From the NCBI GenBank assembly GCA_936440205.1, contig OW387135.1, forward strand, positions 23,352,792-23,416,791: a stretch of 64,000 bases of DNA. The letters are read 5' to 3'. Numbering within the stretch: the stretch's first letter is position 1; each line of letters starts with the position of its first letter. Shown piece after piece: positions 1-11,264 of the stretch. Under the pieces are notes generated by a model. The model was not told the origin of the DNA. It made no database searches and saw only the letters and a program-made list of their open reading frames with translations. Origin of the DNA: Lepidonotus clava. Taxonomy: Eukaryota > Annelida > Polychaeta > Phyllodocida > Polynoidae. The position numbers were made by a program, and so were the translations under genes.

Positions 1-201
1 AATGGAAACAATACAAACCGTTACTATAGGGTTTATGTGAAATATATAAACTGTCTAATTACAATTTTACTTAAAAAAAAGATTCAGTGTTTTCTTTCCA
101 CAAAATTGATGCAGTTCGTTAACGTTGACAATGCACAGAATGTTTTTTTTATTGAAGAATTTCATGATTTTAAACATGGAATTCCCATAGCATCTATATA
201 G

Positions 202-464
202 TTAAAATTGATAAACAGAGTCCTCTTCGAAGCAATATGTAAGGAGTATATATACGAGCTTATAAACATAGTTAGAACGATCCACTGAAAAGCACCAGGT
301 GTCAGTGCTAGGTCTAGTTACAAGTATCTTCCATATTAAAATGTTGTAGGTTTCCACTCCTTCAAGGGCTTCTTGCCCATGTAGGCTGTCCTTGGATGGG
401 AGAATGGAGATATTAATTGTGTGGTCAGGTGCAACCTCTGCCACTCTCAGACTTGTAGCTTCAC
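202..464 (-). CDS. Possible internal or terminal host exon, unrecognised protein
   Basis: On the minus strand an acceptor-like pyrimidine/AG sits just before position 464, and an open frame then runs to a stop at 202. The reading begins EATSLRVAEVAPDHTINIS and continues through SLHGQEALEGVETYNILIWK, which is protein-like in composition with a strand-rich hydrophobic alternation. A weak donor (CTT/GTAACT) lies near 322-320, so the real exon, if any, may be only 322-464. An in-frame stop lies a few codons upstream of the acceptor, so it would have to be spliced. No family is recognised. The opposite strand is also open over part of this stretch (421-732) but reads less like protein. Confidence 0.2.
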
Positions 465-2490
465 CTGGAGCAGCAAATGGCCAGAGCTCTGGTCACTGCT
501 GCCCACTGGTCAATTACCTGACCAAACCCAAATTGATGTAGGAGCCGAGAGGGGAGTGCTAGCTGTGTTGGAGAGTGAGCGGTTCACCATAGCCCCATCC
601 CAACAATCAACCTACACACTCACTCTCCACCACCTGTCAACCAATCAGAAAAAAAGGACAAGTTGTGGAAAGTATTTTGGGCCAGACTTTGTTATGATGT
701 GTTCATGTCCATTAGAAACTTTGGGAATTTAATTAAATCACTCGTGGCAATATAAATGACAAGCTCACGTTTTGTTGACTGTGGTAACGATTTGCACGTG
801 TTCCTTAATTTATGATGACTTGTGTTGTTTTTTCCTCTTTAATATGTAGGCCTCTTGAGTTTGTTGGATTAGCTGTAGAGAGAATATCAGCGACTCAGGG
901 AGATGTTGGAATAGATATACAATTGGAAATAGTAATCGTTTAAGATCAGATATAGAGACTCACCAGTTGAGTTTGGTCCTTATAGTCTTGATATGTGACA
1001 TGGGGTTATAAATGTTTGGTCTCTAATCTTAAGTGGATGAAGATTTAAGACTTGATAGTCTTGAGTCTTTAGCAGTCTGAACATCCAGTCTCAATAATTA
1101 TGTGACTGGCTTTAAGACTGAATAGTCCTCAGTCTCAAGCAGATTTGAGGTCCAGGTTTGAATCCCAGTCTCTATATGTGACAAAGCTGAAGACTCAATT
1201 CAACTGTTATGAGTCCATTACCCAATCAAGTAAAGGCAAATAGACACACCTCTCCTGCCTATATATAATTTTGTTTATAGGCAGGGGCAAGAAGATATCT
1301 GGCTCTCTAGTCTACTATGTTTCACCACTGGTCAATTTTTCATTAAGACTGGCTAGTTTACAACTATCCAGTCTTGAATCCTTGAGACGGTTGAGGTGAA
1401 AACCCACTTTGCCATGCAAATTGAATTCTGGTCAAATTCTCTAAGGTTGTGTTAGCAAATGCAATTATTTGGTTAAAAAAATGGAGGAATCTCAGCCAAC
1501 AGGAACCCTAAATGTTTAGTGTAATATGGTCTCTGTAATTGCGTTTAAGGCTAGACCTACCCACTCAAATTCTAATCAAAACTGTCCAAATCCAAATACA
1601 TAGATATCTGTAATACTTGTCTTAACACCAGCTCTATGAAAGATGCAATGCTACAATTAGTTATAGGTAACATTTTGGGTCTCTTGATCTCCTGCCTCAT
1701 GTACTAATTTGGATAGGACAATGACTGAAAGACAATCTGTTCTGCACATATCCTATATCAATAGGATAGCTTCTGCTCTGATCCAAAATTCGTACAATAA
1801 ACTAGCTGCAATATTTTAGTAATTTAATTCAATCCTTCTATTATTCTAGACATGAGTTTAGGAAATGAAAATTGAAAAATATCAGGAATGCCAGTATTAA
1901 ATTAATCTGATTATAGGGAAATGTGATTGACCTTTGAATTGAAGGTTAGGCCTATCCTAAAATAGACCATCTCTGAGATTTGAACTAAAATCTGGATTTT
2001 CAATTAGAAGAACGCCTTATTTTTATGTCAATGTAGTTTCCAAAGGTCCGTGATCTCATTTAACATATTCCCAGTATGCAAATGTCCTATATTGATGAAA
2101 ACAACGTTTGGTAAAATACATGATTGATCTTAACCTAAAAGCTGTAGGACCTAGTGTACAAATTATTTCAAAGTACAGAAACTTCAAACAGGATTAATCA
2201 AATTATCATTATGCGCGGTGTTTTCCAATAATCCAACAAATATAATAGCTTTTTCTCTCAGGAGAGAAATGTTATTTAGCTTCTTCAGTTTTTCTCATAA
2301 TGTCATCTTCCAGTCCTATAGACTCGTAAGATAAGTCAAGTCAATTTGTTTTAGCAGTGTTTGATCAGTTGATGAACTAAATGAAAAAAGCTGGCCTGTG
2401 GCAATCATCTCAATTAGGGGAAGTGGGTTCTACAATAGATTATGGTGTATGCTGCACAACTTAAGTGCTGGACTTCATAGAGTAAGGGAT
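465..2490. other. No gene seen; AGTCT-rich stretch
   Basis: No convincing exon. Between about 920 and 1400 the words AGTCTT, AGTCTC and AAGACT recur at irregular spacing, which looks like a decayed simple or satellite-like repeat. The rest is AT-rich DNA with no feature that I can support. Confidence 0.4.
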
Positions 2491-2875
2491 CTAAGGGCTT
2501 ATTAATGGAGGGTTCTTGTCCTCAATTTGGATATGACACCATAAACTTGTAGTAAAAGGACGGCCGCCCAAAATCACCTTTAAGTAACCCATGTCATCCC
2601 TGTCCTGTCCCAAATTTCCCGATTCATTTTCAGTAATTTGAAAGTGTTCAAACGTGGAAGAAATTTCGAAATTCCTTCCGCAAAAAGGCAAATGGCTCAC
2701 ATTTTGAGAATCAAGAAATCAATAACCTGGTGATACAGAATCCCCTGTGTTTTCTTTGTGTTTTGGTAAAAGCTTTGAACTCCATGTTTTCCATGACAGG
2801 GAATATCCTTCGCCATTACCCCTTTTTTCCCTGTTTTTCCAGAGGCCACCCTGTAACAGGCACCCTTATTTTGAA

Positions 2876-3183
2876 GTGTCTGACATTATCTTTCTTATTT
2901 TACAATAATTATTATTGTCACATAATATTGAAACACTACCGTATTGATTAAAACCTCAGAATCAGGGAATTTCCCCAATGCAGTCCAAAAAGACGATTAA
3001 TAAAATATAAGCATTTGCCTTTCTTTTTCAGTGTCTGACCTGTCTTTCTTATCGTACAATCATTTTCAAAGAATATTGAAACAGTATCGCATTGATTAAA
3101 ACCTCAGAATCTTGGAATTTCCCCAGTGCAGTCCACAACTCCCCCAATAAAACACCATCAATTAAACATGAGCATTTGAGTTC
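2876..3183. repeat. Tandem duplication, two units of about 155 bp
   Basis: The block beginning GTGTCTGAC at 2876 recurs at 3031. Both units carry the string ATTGATTAAAACCTCAGAAT and end in AAGCATTTG/GAGCATTTG. The copies differ by substitutions and small indels, so the duplication is not recent. No coding potential is visible. Confidence 0.8.
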
Positions 3184-3410
3184 TCCACAATAGGACAACC
3201 AAACCTGTTGATAACATTCAGGGAAATAAGAGTGGAAAAAAGGAGCGGCTTGTCGAATGTCCCGGATTACGCTTCCATTTGCTTATGTCATGCTGACAAC
3301 CTGATGCTGAGGAAATTTGTAATGCTAATGGCGGAAGTGGGAGGTGCGCGCGGTCCTCAGCTGACTTCCGGTGAAAAAGTGGCTCTTAAAAGATTAGACT
3401 GTTTTCACTG

Positions 3411-3642
3411 TTAAGCCCCAATACCCACCAGGCGAATTTTACACTATCAGCCAACAACAGGACAAATCGGCGCTAACGTCGTCCGATTCTTTTCAACGGC
3501 TAGGGTATTTACTGTATTGAAATGTGCATGCTTAATCTGAATAGGTGCTAAAATCGGCCTATTATTAAAATATGTTCAGCTGATTTTATCACCCATCATT
3601 GGACCAACTTGATGAAAATTGCCCATTTGGTTTGGGGCTTAA
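3411..3642. mobile_element. Fold-back MITE, copy a (GCCCCAATACCCA ends)
   Basis: The sequence starts TTAAGCCCCAA and ends TTGGGGCTTAA, so terminal inverted repeats are flanked by TTAA on both sides. The interior carries the family words ATTGAAATGTGCATG and TGCTAAAATCGGCC, shared with the copy at 47.36 kb. It is about 225 bp and non-coding. The TTAA flanks would suit a piggyBac-type target site, but other copies do not show this cleanly. Confidence 0.75.
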
Positions 3643-4106
3643 CCGCTGGAGGGCACTGGACGTGCTGGTGCTCTTGCTACACTGATTAAAGTGAATTCAC
3701 ACTACAGCTAAAAGGCGTATTTCGGATGACAGCAGCCAAATTGGACTTAGACTTGCCAATGAGAAAACGCCCATGATTTATATTTATGATTAGTAAGGTT
3801 AGGGTTTAAGGAATACTTTCCAGCTGACCCATTTGAATTGATTTTCTTATTGATTTGACAAAATCGCAGAAATTAAATTTGCTCAGTGTGAATTGCAGCT
3901 TATACTCTTCGCCTAGCACGTCGACCACAGCGCGGCCAGAAATAAGGCATGTGCCAGTGACGATTGAATTAATAGCCGAATGGCCTTTTTAAATGTCCGT
4001 TTTTAGCAACTCCTATTTAGATTTCTGATCAATTGGAAATGTCACCTAATGCGTAAATCATTTAGAGTGATTAATTCTTAGCATGCATGAGCGCTCGGAA
4101 GTTCCT

Positions 4107-4500
4107 TTAACTAAGGCTGGTTTTGTTTAAGTGTGATAAAGAGGTTGTCTTTCCGCAATGATGTAAGAAAGTGCTGAAATAATAACCAATTGAATGAATA
4201 AAAACAGTCGCCAGTCGCTCAAAAAAGCTGTTTCAGGGCAACTATGGGTGGGACACAGAGTGGGGCTATTCACAAATGGATTGGGCATCGATTGTAGGCA
4301 CATTCCTTAAAGCCTTCATTTAGACTGGTTTTCATAGAGTTTGTCATTGGGCAATGGTGTAAGAAAGTGATGAAATAATATGCAATTCAATGAGTAAAAA
4401 AAGGCACCAGTCCATAATGCTGTGTTTCAGGGCAAATCAGTGGGGGATACCCAGAAGGCTACTTGGATCTGGTAAATCGACTGTGGGCCTGCATTCCATG
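4107..4500. repeat. Diverged tandem duplication, about 200 bp units
   Basis: Unit one (from about 4107) and unit two (from about 4316) share GTAAGAAAGTG, GAAATAATA, a CAGTC-rich segment and TGTTTCAGGGCAA in the same order. Divergence is substantial. No open frame is kept between the units. Confidence 0.65.
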
Positions 4501-6450
4501 GACCGATTTTGACTCTGCCGTTCTGAATTTGTTGTATTTTCTCCAAAATATGGCATTTGAACCATCCAGAAAGGAAATGATAAACCAATGATATGTAACC
4601 TAGCATTTGCTTTTTTAAAACTTATTTATATCTAACTTTTATTCCCACGGCCAATTGCTTACAGTAAATACAATTGGTTATTAACTTAAATTGGGATGGG
4701 ATTATTGTATACGATAAATTGCCAATGACATATTCGGCAGTAACTTGAATTTCTTAACGTCGATTAGCTTTTATTCAAAAGCGGTTAACCTTAAACATAT
4801 TTACAACAACGCCTTTGCCAAGTCAAAAAAAAAATCACAAAAAACAATCGTGGGGCGGTTCATGTTCTCTCAAGCTTTATCGCTGACTTGGGAAATCTGG
4901 AGGCCAAGAATAGGCTTTTCTACGCCACTTGGTAAAACAGTGATCTATTTAGTTTGATTAATGATGCCTCTGAAGTGGCGCCGTTTTACTCAGAACAATC
5001 CATTATTCTACCCAGCGAAAAGAGTGCAAACCTTGGATCACGTACCTTGGCTACTATTCACGAATGGCCTTTGGGAAGGGACAAGTTAAAAGGGATCAAT
5101 CGTGGGTCAGCGTGGGCACTGACCATTTGTTTTACTGGGGTCAAATCAATGCCAACCTAATGGTCATTTAATACAATGTTGTTACTCTGAGGTTTTGTGT
5201 AGCATCGCTGGATTGTTTGGTTGCTGCGCTGGGTTTGTTTTGCCTGATTTCAAAATGGTTTGCATTATTTTGTTGACATAATTCGCTCATTTGCAATTCT
5301 ATCTTTAAGAAGATTTAATGGAATAGGAATTCAATTATCTTATGGAAACGAAATCATACTGCCTACTAAGTATATTTACAACGTTACAGATTACTTGTAT
5401 TTATACTTTTGCAAAATTAACCGTGACCATGTAATAGCATAACATAGAAACAATCATATTTATTTAGGTTTTCTGGCGATATAAAATGCTTTGAATAGCA
5501 AAATAAAAGGAAACCTCGATTATTCGTCTTTTCCATCTATCAATGTGGCTGTTTTTCACTCACAAGAGTTATTTCTAATTTGAACTCAGTATGGAAACAA
5601 AAATATTGCATGGCATTATGCCATCTCTGGACGATACCACCTTAAGACTATAGCTCGTAAATCAACTGTTCAAACAGAAGAAAAAGGTGTCCTGATTGGA
5701 AAATTCCATCTGAAAATACATTTTTCAACGGCTCGTTGGGTAACCAGTTTCAGCTATATTAGAATCACGACTATTCCTAACGGTACCATGCTAATATTAT
5801 GTAAATAATAGTATGTTTCCATCTAGAGTCCGTAAGTGTAGCGAGTAGACTGGTGCCGAGTCTGTTCCTTGCTCACATTGTTTGAAACTTAATGGAGATA
5901 TCTCAATAGATTTGCTGAAATAGTCCAGGTGAACCGGCAATAGGAAAGTTCCCTAACAATGACACCTAACGAGGAATTTATAATTAGTTAACCAATGTCC
6001 AATATAAGGAAATGCTTTGTGTTTGTCCACATCTTGGGCACTCTGGGGGTGCAGCGGTCAGATGGAACCTCTGACAGGGTCATCAAAGAACTGGAGCCTG
6101 TAGCCGTTCTATGTGCTGCCCTGCCTATGAGAAACTGCTCATAAAAGAACACCTGTGTTGGTAAAGGTACAGGGTTATAGTCTCTATCTTCTCATTGATT
6201 TGACTATACATGCACAAGGTCAAACATCCTGTGATCCAGAACTACTCAGACTGGTAGCTCAAACCAACAACAACAAAATTCACAGTTCACTGATAAGCGA
6301 AGGCTACACCGGGTAGGGGCATTTCTCAGAAGGACAAACACAATCAAGCCTAAGCTGTAAGAAACAATCTTTGGTAAAAGTAACTATTTTTTGTACTTGC
6401 CATACACTTTCTTTTCCTTATCACATAATCCCGATTTCTTTTTAATGGGC
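4501..6450. other. No gene seen
   Basis: AT-rich DNA with short open frames of 60-70 codons only, none with splice context or recognisable composition. Nothing else supported. Confidence 0.4.
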
Positions 6451-6456
6451 CATGTG

Positions 6457-6662
6457 CAAGGGCGGATACAGGATTTTGGAAAGGAGGAAGGGTGTGTGTG
6501 TGTCAGATTGTAGGCTAAATACTAAAACGATTTGCATTTGCGCCCACAACGTTTTTTCTCATTGGTAAATTTAAGTCTCCACAAAAAGCCCGGGAGGCAA
6601 GGGGTCAGGACCCTCTGGACTCCCCCCCCCCCTACCACCACCACCACTTGGATCCGCCCTTG
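6457..6662. mobile_element. Non-autonomous element with GGGCGGAT ends, copy 1
   Basis: The left end reads CAAGGGCGGATACAGGATTT and the right end GGATCCGCCCTTG, an imperfect inverted repeat. CATGTG is found immediately outside on both sides (6451-6456 and 6663-6668), consistent with a target-site duplication of about 6 bp. The interior holds a GT run, a C10 run and a CCA microsatellite. Open frames here on the minus strand are low-complexity by-products of these runs. Confidence 0.7.
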
Positions 6663-7047
6663 CATGTGGTGAGAACCCATTGCCATACCATGCCGTCTCA
6701 ACCCCATACCAAACAACTCCTTCCTCCAGGGGTTGAGATGGGGTCTCTGATACCACCACAAATAAGAGCCGGCGCCACCTGACCGCTACCATTAGGAGGG
6801 GTCGGCCTAGATGTGGCTGGGAGGAGCAGCTCAGGGGATAGTCCGTCCCTGACCTACTTAGCTCTAACATAATAGGTCTGTACACCCACAACAGTCCATG
6901 GCTTTTACTGGTCAATTAAAATCTACAAGGAATTCTTTTATTGGCCCTCTATAAATGGCATGGGGAACCCCTTTGATAGTTCTTGGCCTGCTGACTAGTT
7001 TTAAGGTCCTCCCTGCCGTAAACCAGTGGCTGCAAAGCATGCTGGGA

Positions 7048-7071
7048 TTTAGGTGGGAATTCCCACCTAAA
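7048..7071. other. Perfect 24-bp palindrome
   Basis: Centred on GAATTC, each half is TTTAGGTGGGAA read towards the centre. There is no mismatch and no spacer. It could be a dimeric protein-binding site or a chance palindrome; it lies within the GC-richer island. Confidence 0.8.
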
Positions 7072-7191
7072 ATGGTTGACGGTGTACAGACTCACTTTGG
7101 GAAACAGTGGGTCTGACTGGAACAGACTACTCAGGGGGCATCCTACACGGCCTGAGCTGCTCACCAAGGGTCGGCCGAGCACCCTAGGGAA

Positions 7192-7299
7192 ATGTGGAAC
7201 TGCTCTCAGATGTTCAGGTGTAATCAAAGAGGAAAGAGAGCAAATGTAGAGATAGGGAACCCGGGTAGGGGCCAGTGTGGCTATAGAGGACGAGGGCAG
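7192..7299 (+). CDS. Possible first coding exon, unknown product
   Basis: An ATG at 7192 opens 36 codons (start MWNCSQMFRCNQRGKRANVE, end GQCGYRGRGQ) that reach a strong donor, CAG/GTAAAT, in phase 0. Read-through continues open to 7440. The end is rich in Gly, Arg and Gln. It lies just downstream of a GAGCTGCTC motif and 370 bp left of the retroelement. No family is recognised. Without an acceptor partner this remains a guess. Confidence 0.18.
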
Positions 7300-7672
7300 G
7301 TAAATGGATTATATATTATAGGGTCTCCCGATTGGATGGAGTCTACTGGTCTGTTAAATTCGTATAATACTGACATATATGTGCACTTAACCGATGGTGG
7401 AGATTGTGGAATGGTCAATGACGCTCCAAGGGAAATCTAGACTTAGTGTAGGTATTAATATATGGATTTCCCTTAGAGCGCCTTAAATTTCTTTGATCTT
7501 ATTATGATTGTATCGCTGTTAGAATCGTATAGGATTAATGAGTTCTATATGCTACTTCGAAAAATGCATAGTTAGTATGTTTCTAATATGTAGGTTTTCG
7601 CGCAAATAAAATTAATATAGTATATTGTATATTGCATACTGACCTGCAATCTCATCTTTTTCTAGCAATAGT

Positions 7673-7771
7673 ATAAACCTTGTGTTCGTATCGGCTCGAA
7701 TAATCAGAAGAACACCGTGTTGGGCAATTCCCAGTTGGGATTAGTTTATTACAAACCTGGGAAACATCTGC
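7673..7771 (-). repeat. Split direct repeat B2 of the retroelement
   Basis: 99 bp, apparently identical to 7960-8058. It forms the outer 3' end of the element. In this family the B repeats, with the A repeats, let a circular intermediate be completed and re-integrated by the recombinase. Confidence 0.92.
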
Positions 7772-7778
7772 ATGAGAA

Positions 7779-7961
7779 AAAATTTTACCATGTGTCCAAG
7801 GCCGGTGCTGAGGTGAGAGTGATCAGTCTACCTGGCCTGCAGTGGCAATGTCCTATTTGCCCTGGTGAGAGAAGGGGAACTAACTCCAACAGGTCCAGGT
7901 GGCAGCACCGGCTACTCATAGGTTTATATTTCAATACACATCTCATGTCTATTCGAACCAT
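7779..7961 (-). repeat. Split direct repeat A2 of the retroelement
   Basis: 183 bp, apparently identical to 12751-12933 at the 5' end. It abuts B1 directly (sharing an AT step at 7960-7961) and is separated from B2 by 7 bp. This internal junction is where the family's recombination core is expected. Confidence 0.92.
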
Positions 7962-8058
7962 AAACCTTGTGTTCGTATCGGCTCGAATAATCAGAAGAAC
8001 ACCGTGTTGGGCAATTCCCAGTTGGGATTAGTTTATTACAAACCTGGGAAACATCTGC
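7960..8058 (-). repeat. Split direct repeat B1 of the retroelement
   Basis: 99-bp partner of the outer copy at 7673-7771. It lies just downstream of the recombinase reading frame on the minus strand. Confidence 0.92.
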
Positions 8059-8083
8059 CAACGCCCAACACAGAGAGATGATA

Positions 8084-8743
8084 TTATGAGAACAGTACCT
8101 TCGTGATACGATGGTCCAAATCTAAGCGAGATTGAGCAGTTTTTGAAATATATCCCAGAACTGCAGAACTTTTCCAGTCACCCACCTCTCGGATGTCCAA
8201 CAGTCCGAACCCAGCGTCCGATAAGGCTGTTGCCCCTCCCCTACGCAAGGAGTGGGTCGTGAATGCATCAAGTCCAAGATCTCTAGAAAGACGTGTAAGC
8301 CTAGAAGACAACCAGTTATAAGTAGCACGTTTAGGCTTACCATTATAAAGGTAGGCCACCAATTGATACTCAGCTGAATGCCCCACAAGTGTCAATAGAC
8401 GCAATACATGAGTGAAGACACAGAAGGGGGAATTATGAATGTAAGTAAAAGGTATTTCTAATACTCTTTCCTTAAAACTAATAGTTTTAGTACGAACTAC
8501 ACTGAGCATAAGGCCCCAATGATGACAAGTAACATCTCTAACCCTAACAGCGAAACCTTCCTCAACAACATTAGATTTTCGCAAAAGGCCTCTGAAACAA
8601 ATTAAAATGGCGCACCATAAGGCAAGATCCTCAGTGTCAGATAGATCTAAAGACGAGTATATAAGTTCTAACTCTTTGACAGTTATTGGACGAGCCTTCG
8701 ACTGGGAGTCACCAATTGTACGTTTAATACCCCGTAATGTCAT
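8084..8743 (-). CDS. Tyrosine recombinase of the Ngaro-like element
   Basis: About 219 residues. The family joins DNA circles to the genome with a catalytic set of Arg, Lys, His-x-x-Arg and Tyr. Seen here: RGLLRKS near residues 51-57, RTKT near 84-87, THSLRRGGATA with the H-x-x-R pair near 164-167, and GDWKSSAVLGYI with the candidate nucleophilic Tyr near 198. The N-terminal LRGIKR is typical of DIRS-order recombinases. It is the last coding part before B1. Crypton-type recombinases are an alternative by motif alone, but the linked reverse transcriptase settles the assignment. Confidence 0.9.
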   Translation of the reverse strand: MTLRGIKRTIGDSQSKARPITVKELELIYSSLDLSDTEDLALWCAILICFRGLLRKSNVVEEGFAVRVRDVTCHHWGLMLSVVRTKTISFKERVLEIPFTYIHNSPFCVFTHVLRLLTLVGHSAEYQLVAYLYNGKPKRATYNWLSSRLTRLSRDLGLDAFTTHSLRRGGATALSDAGFGLLDIREVGDWKSSAVLGYISKTAQSRLDLDHRITKVLFS

Positions 8744-8950
8744 CCTGATAGGAAAGCTACTAGGATCTAAATGTGGAAATCCATTAATTTTATGGAGGAC
8801 CCAAACTGCCGAGAGATAATTAACTATAGAAACTACTTAAACTTCCCCGACATGAATGTAAGGTACAACAAAATAGTATCCAACGAAGCAGGCAAGGGAA
8901 CTAAATCGTGGGATGAACAAAATTCTAAATAATGTTTCCACTGAGAAGAC

Positions 8951-11240
8951 CTAGTGGTCGCAGTTGAGTCTGCCATCCAGTTCCTTTGAAGCACTGATAA
9001 CCGGGTCCGTAACTCGTCCTTCCCTGAAACAACAGAGATCCCGGGTTAATTGATAGGGAATCTCAGATGATCTACGAATGTCAAAGAATCGGGACAAAAA
9101 ATCAGGAATAATGTTATCAGCAGAGGGAATGTGGGTAGCAACTAGTTGAAAATTAAACACAAAACTCAACCAAAATAACTCTCTTAGCCACTGCATGCTA
9201 TAGATATTCCTGCTTCTACCCGTACGAATCATGGTCAACACCTGAGTATTATCTGTTAGAACACGAACCTTTCTCCCATACCAGTATTGCCCCCAGCGCG
9301 CACAAGACGCTACTACTGGCCATAACTCTCGAGTATTTATGTCAAAAATATCCAAATAATCGGAAGGACAAGGGGACCAGTGATGAGAGGGAATACCATC
9401 ATGAGAAGGAATGCCTAACCACGAACCTAAACCAGTCTGAACCCCATAACGCCCCAAACCCAGTTAGGGAAGAGTCCGTTTCAATAGGGATTTCCATTTC
9501 TACAGAATCAGATATGATGCAAGCGGAACCATTAAATAATTCGCAAAAATGGATCCACCAACTAATATCCGTCTGTAACCAATCTGGAAGCGAAGTAGCT
9601 TTACAGTGGGGGCCTAAAAATTTGATGTAATTAATCAAACGCCTGGAAAAAGTGCGCCCACCTCTTACTACAGTACTCGCATGGGCAAGGTGGCCCGCTA
9701 GAACCTGGAGGTCACGTAGGGAGCTCTTAGATTTACCCTGAAAGGAACAAACTAGATCCTTTAATTTTTGAACCTTCTGTTTAGGAAGACGAAGCTCCAT
9801 GGCCAAGCTATCAATCTCAATACCAAGATATTTGACAGAAGTGGACGGCAAAGTTACTTTGTCCCAAGCTATTAAGAACCCCAGGGACTGGAGAAGATCT
9901 ATCAATAGTGACATGTCTCTCTTACAATCCATCTCCGACGGCGATACTACGATGAAATCATCAAGATACCCAAAGACCTGAGAAATACCTCTACGGTTCA
10001 TGCACCTAATAACAAACTCGGTAATTTGAGTGTATATGAACGGGGCACAGGACAGACCAAAACAGAGACAATTGTCGACAAACCATGAATCATCACCAGT
10101 ATTACCAACGTCCCAGAGGAAACCCTGATAGTAACGATGGGAGGGGAACACATTAACTGACCTGTAGGCGGACTGAATGTCCAGAACAGAAAAATAACAG
10201 CCCTCCGTAACCACGGCAGTGACATCATCTAGGGAAATATAAGAGAAGGGCTCACTAACCTCCGACATGTAGTTGTTTATGCTCCTGTTTAGGGGACGAC
10301 GGCAATCCGTAATAGGACGGATTTTCCCCTTGCCCTTGTCAATTGCACCCAGGGAATGAACGCAAGTAGGTTGAAACTGAACCCGAGTAACTTTATCCGA
10401 TCTAAGTTCATTTTCGATGATACCATCCATTTTAAGACGAGAATCAGGCTTCAAAATAGAATCATAATTTGAGCAGAAGTAGCTACCAGAAAAATCCTGA
10501 TCGACAATCTTAAACCCTTGAGAAACACCCCGGAAAATATAAGGGCCGTTTACATCCATAAATCCCGATGCAAAACATTCGTCAAAAAATACACAAGGGT
10601 TCAATTGTAAACGACAACCCTCCAGGGTATGATCACCAGAACAAGCATCCACACAGGGCCTGCAAAAAGTCTCACCTGTCTCTGACCTGAACGTAGAAAT
10701 GGAAGGTGGAGGGGTAACCACATGATCAAAATCATGATATCTCCTAGTAGTAGAACAGAAAACAGGTGCCGTTTCAAAATAGTAATCAGAAGAGTCTATA
10801 GGGGTATCGAGATTCTTTCCATCGACAAAAATCGGGAGAATACCATCTGCCTTAGAACCCTGATCAGGCTGAAGCAAAGGATCAGAACAACCACTGCAGT
10901 CCGAATTAGGATCAAAAACAAGGGATTCCTGAGTGCCCAGCGGGTGCTCTGGCAACTCCGGATCAACCAATAAAGAAAAGCAAAAAGACTCATCATGAGC
11001 CACCCCCTCTGCGCCGGAATTCTGCAGGCCACCAGGCTGACTACAGCCCCCCGCGAAAGAATCAAAACTAACACACCCGTAGCAAGAATCTAATTCCGGA
11101 TCACCAGGAATAACAACCACTAAATCTGATTCCAAAACTTCTTCAACATCACCGACCGTATCTGAGATACCCGAACTGACCGACTTATCATCAAGACTTA
11201 GAACAGATCCCGTACATCTAGGCTGACTTATATCCCTCAC
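8951..11240 (-). CDS. Reverse transcriptase-RNase H region of the Ngaro-like element
   Basis: Copies element RNA to DNA and removes the RNA. After a start at 11240, about 290 residues of acidic, Cys-containing sequence match nothing I recognise. The reverse transcriptase core follows: KIRPITDCRRPLNRS near residue 306, VLDIQSAYRS near 352, CFGLSCAPF near 393, the catalytic FGYLDDFIVVS near 423-433, and KYLGIEID near 470. The RNase H part opens with IETDSSLTGFGALWG near 586 and includes VRVLTDNTQVL and HIPSADNIIPDFLSR further on. There is no methyltransferase domain. Domain order and the YLDD box fit the DIRS order. The region is given as one part of a fossil element. Confidence 0.88.
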
Positions 11241-11264
11241 TGTAGAAGCAAGGGAGGCCGTATC

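Larger units (their letters stand above)
6670..7310. promoter_or_regulatory. GC-richer island with two GAGCAGCTC motifs
   Basis: Base composition rises here. GAGCAGCTC is at 6824-6832 and its complement GAGCTGCTC at 7154-7162. The same motif pairs recur in islands at 15.9, 35.4 and 54.8 kb. A possible first coding exon starts 30 bp after the second motif. Promoter function is inferred only. Confidence 0.25.

Noticed and set aside
1150-1175. tRNA-like B box (GGTTTGAATCC)
   Set aside because: No A box at the right distance and no cloverleaf; likely chance.
6571-6915. Minus-strand 114-codon frame as a gene
   Set aside because: Runs through the right end and homopolymer interior of a non-autonomous element.
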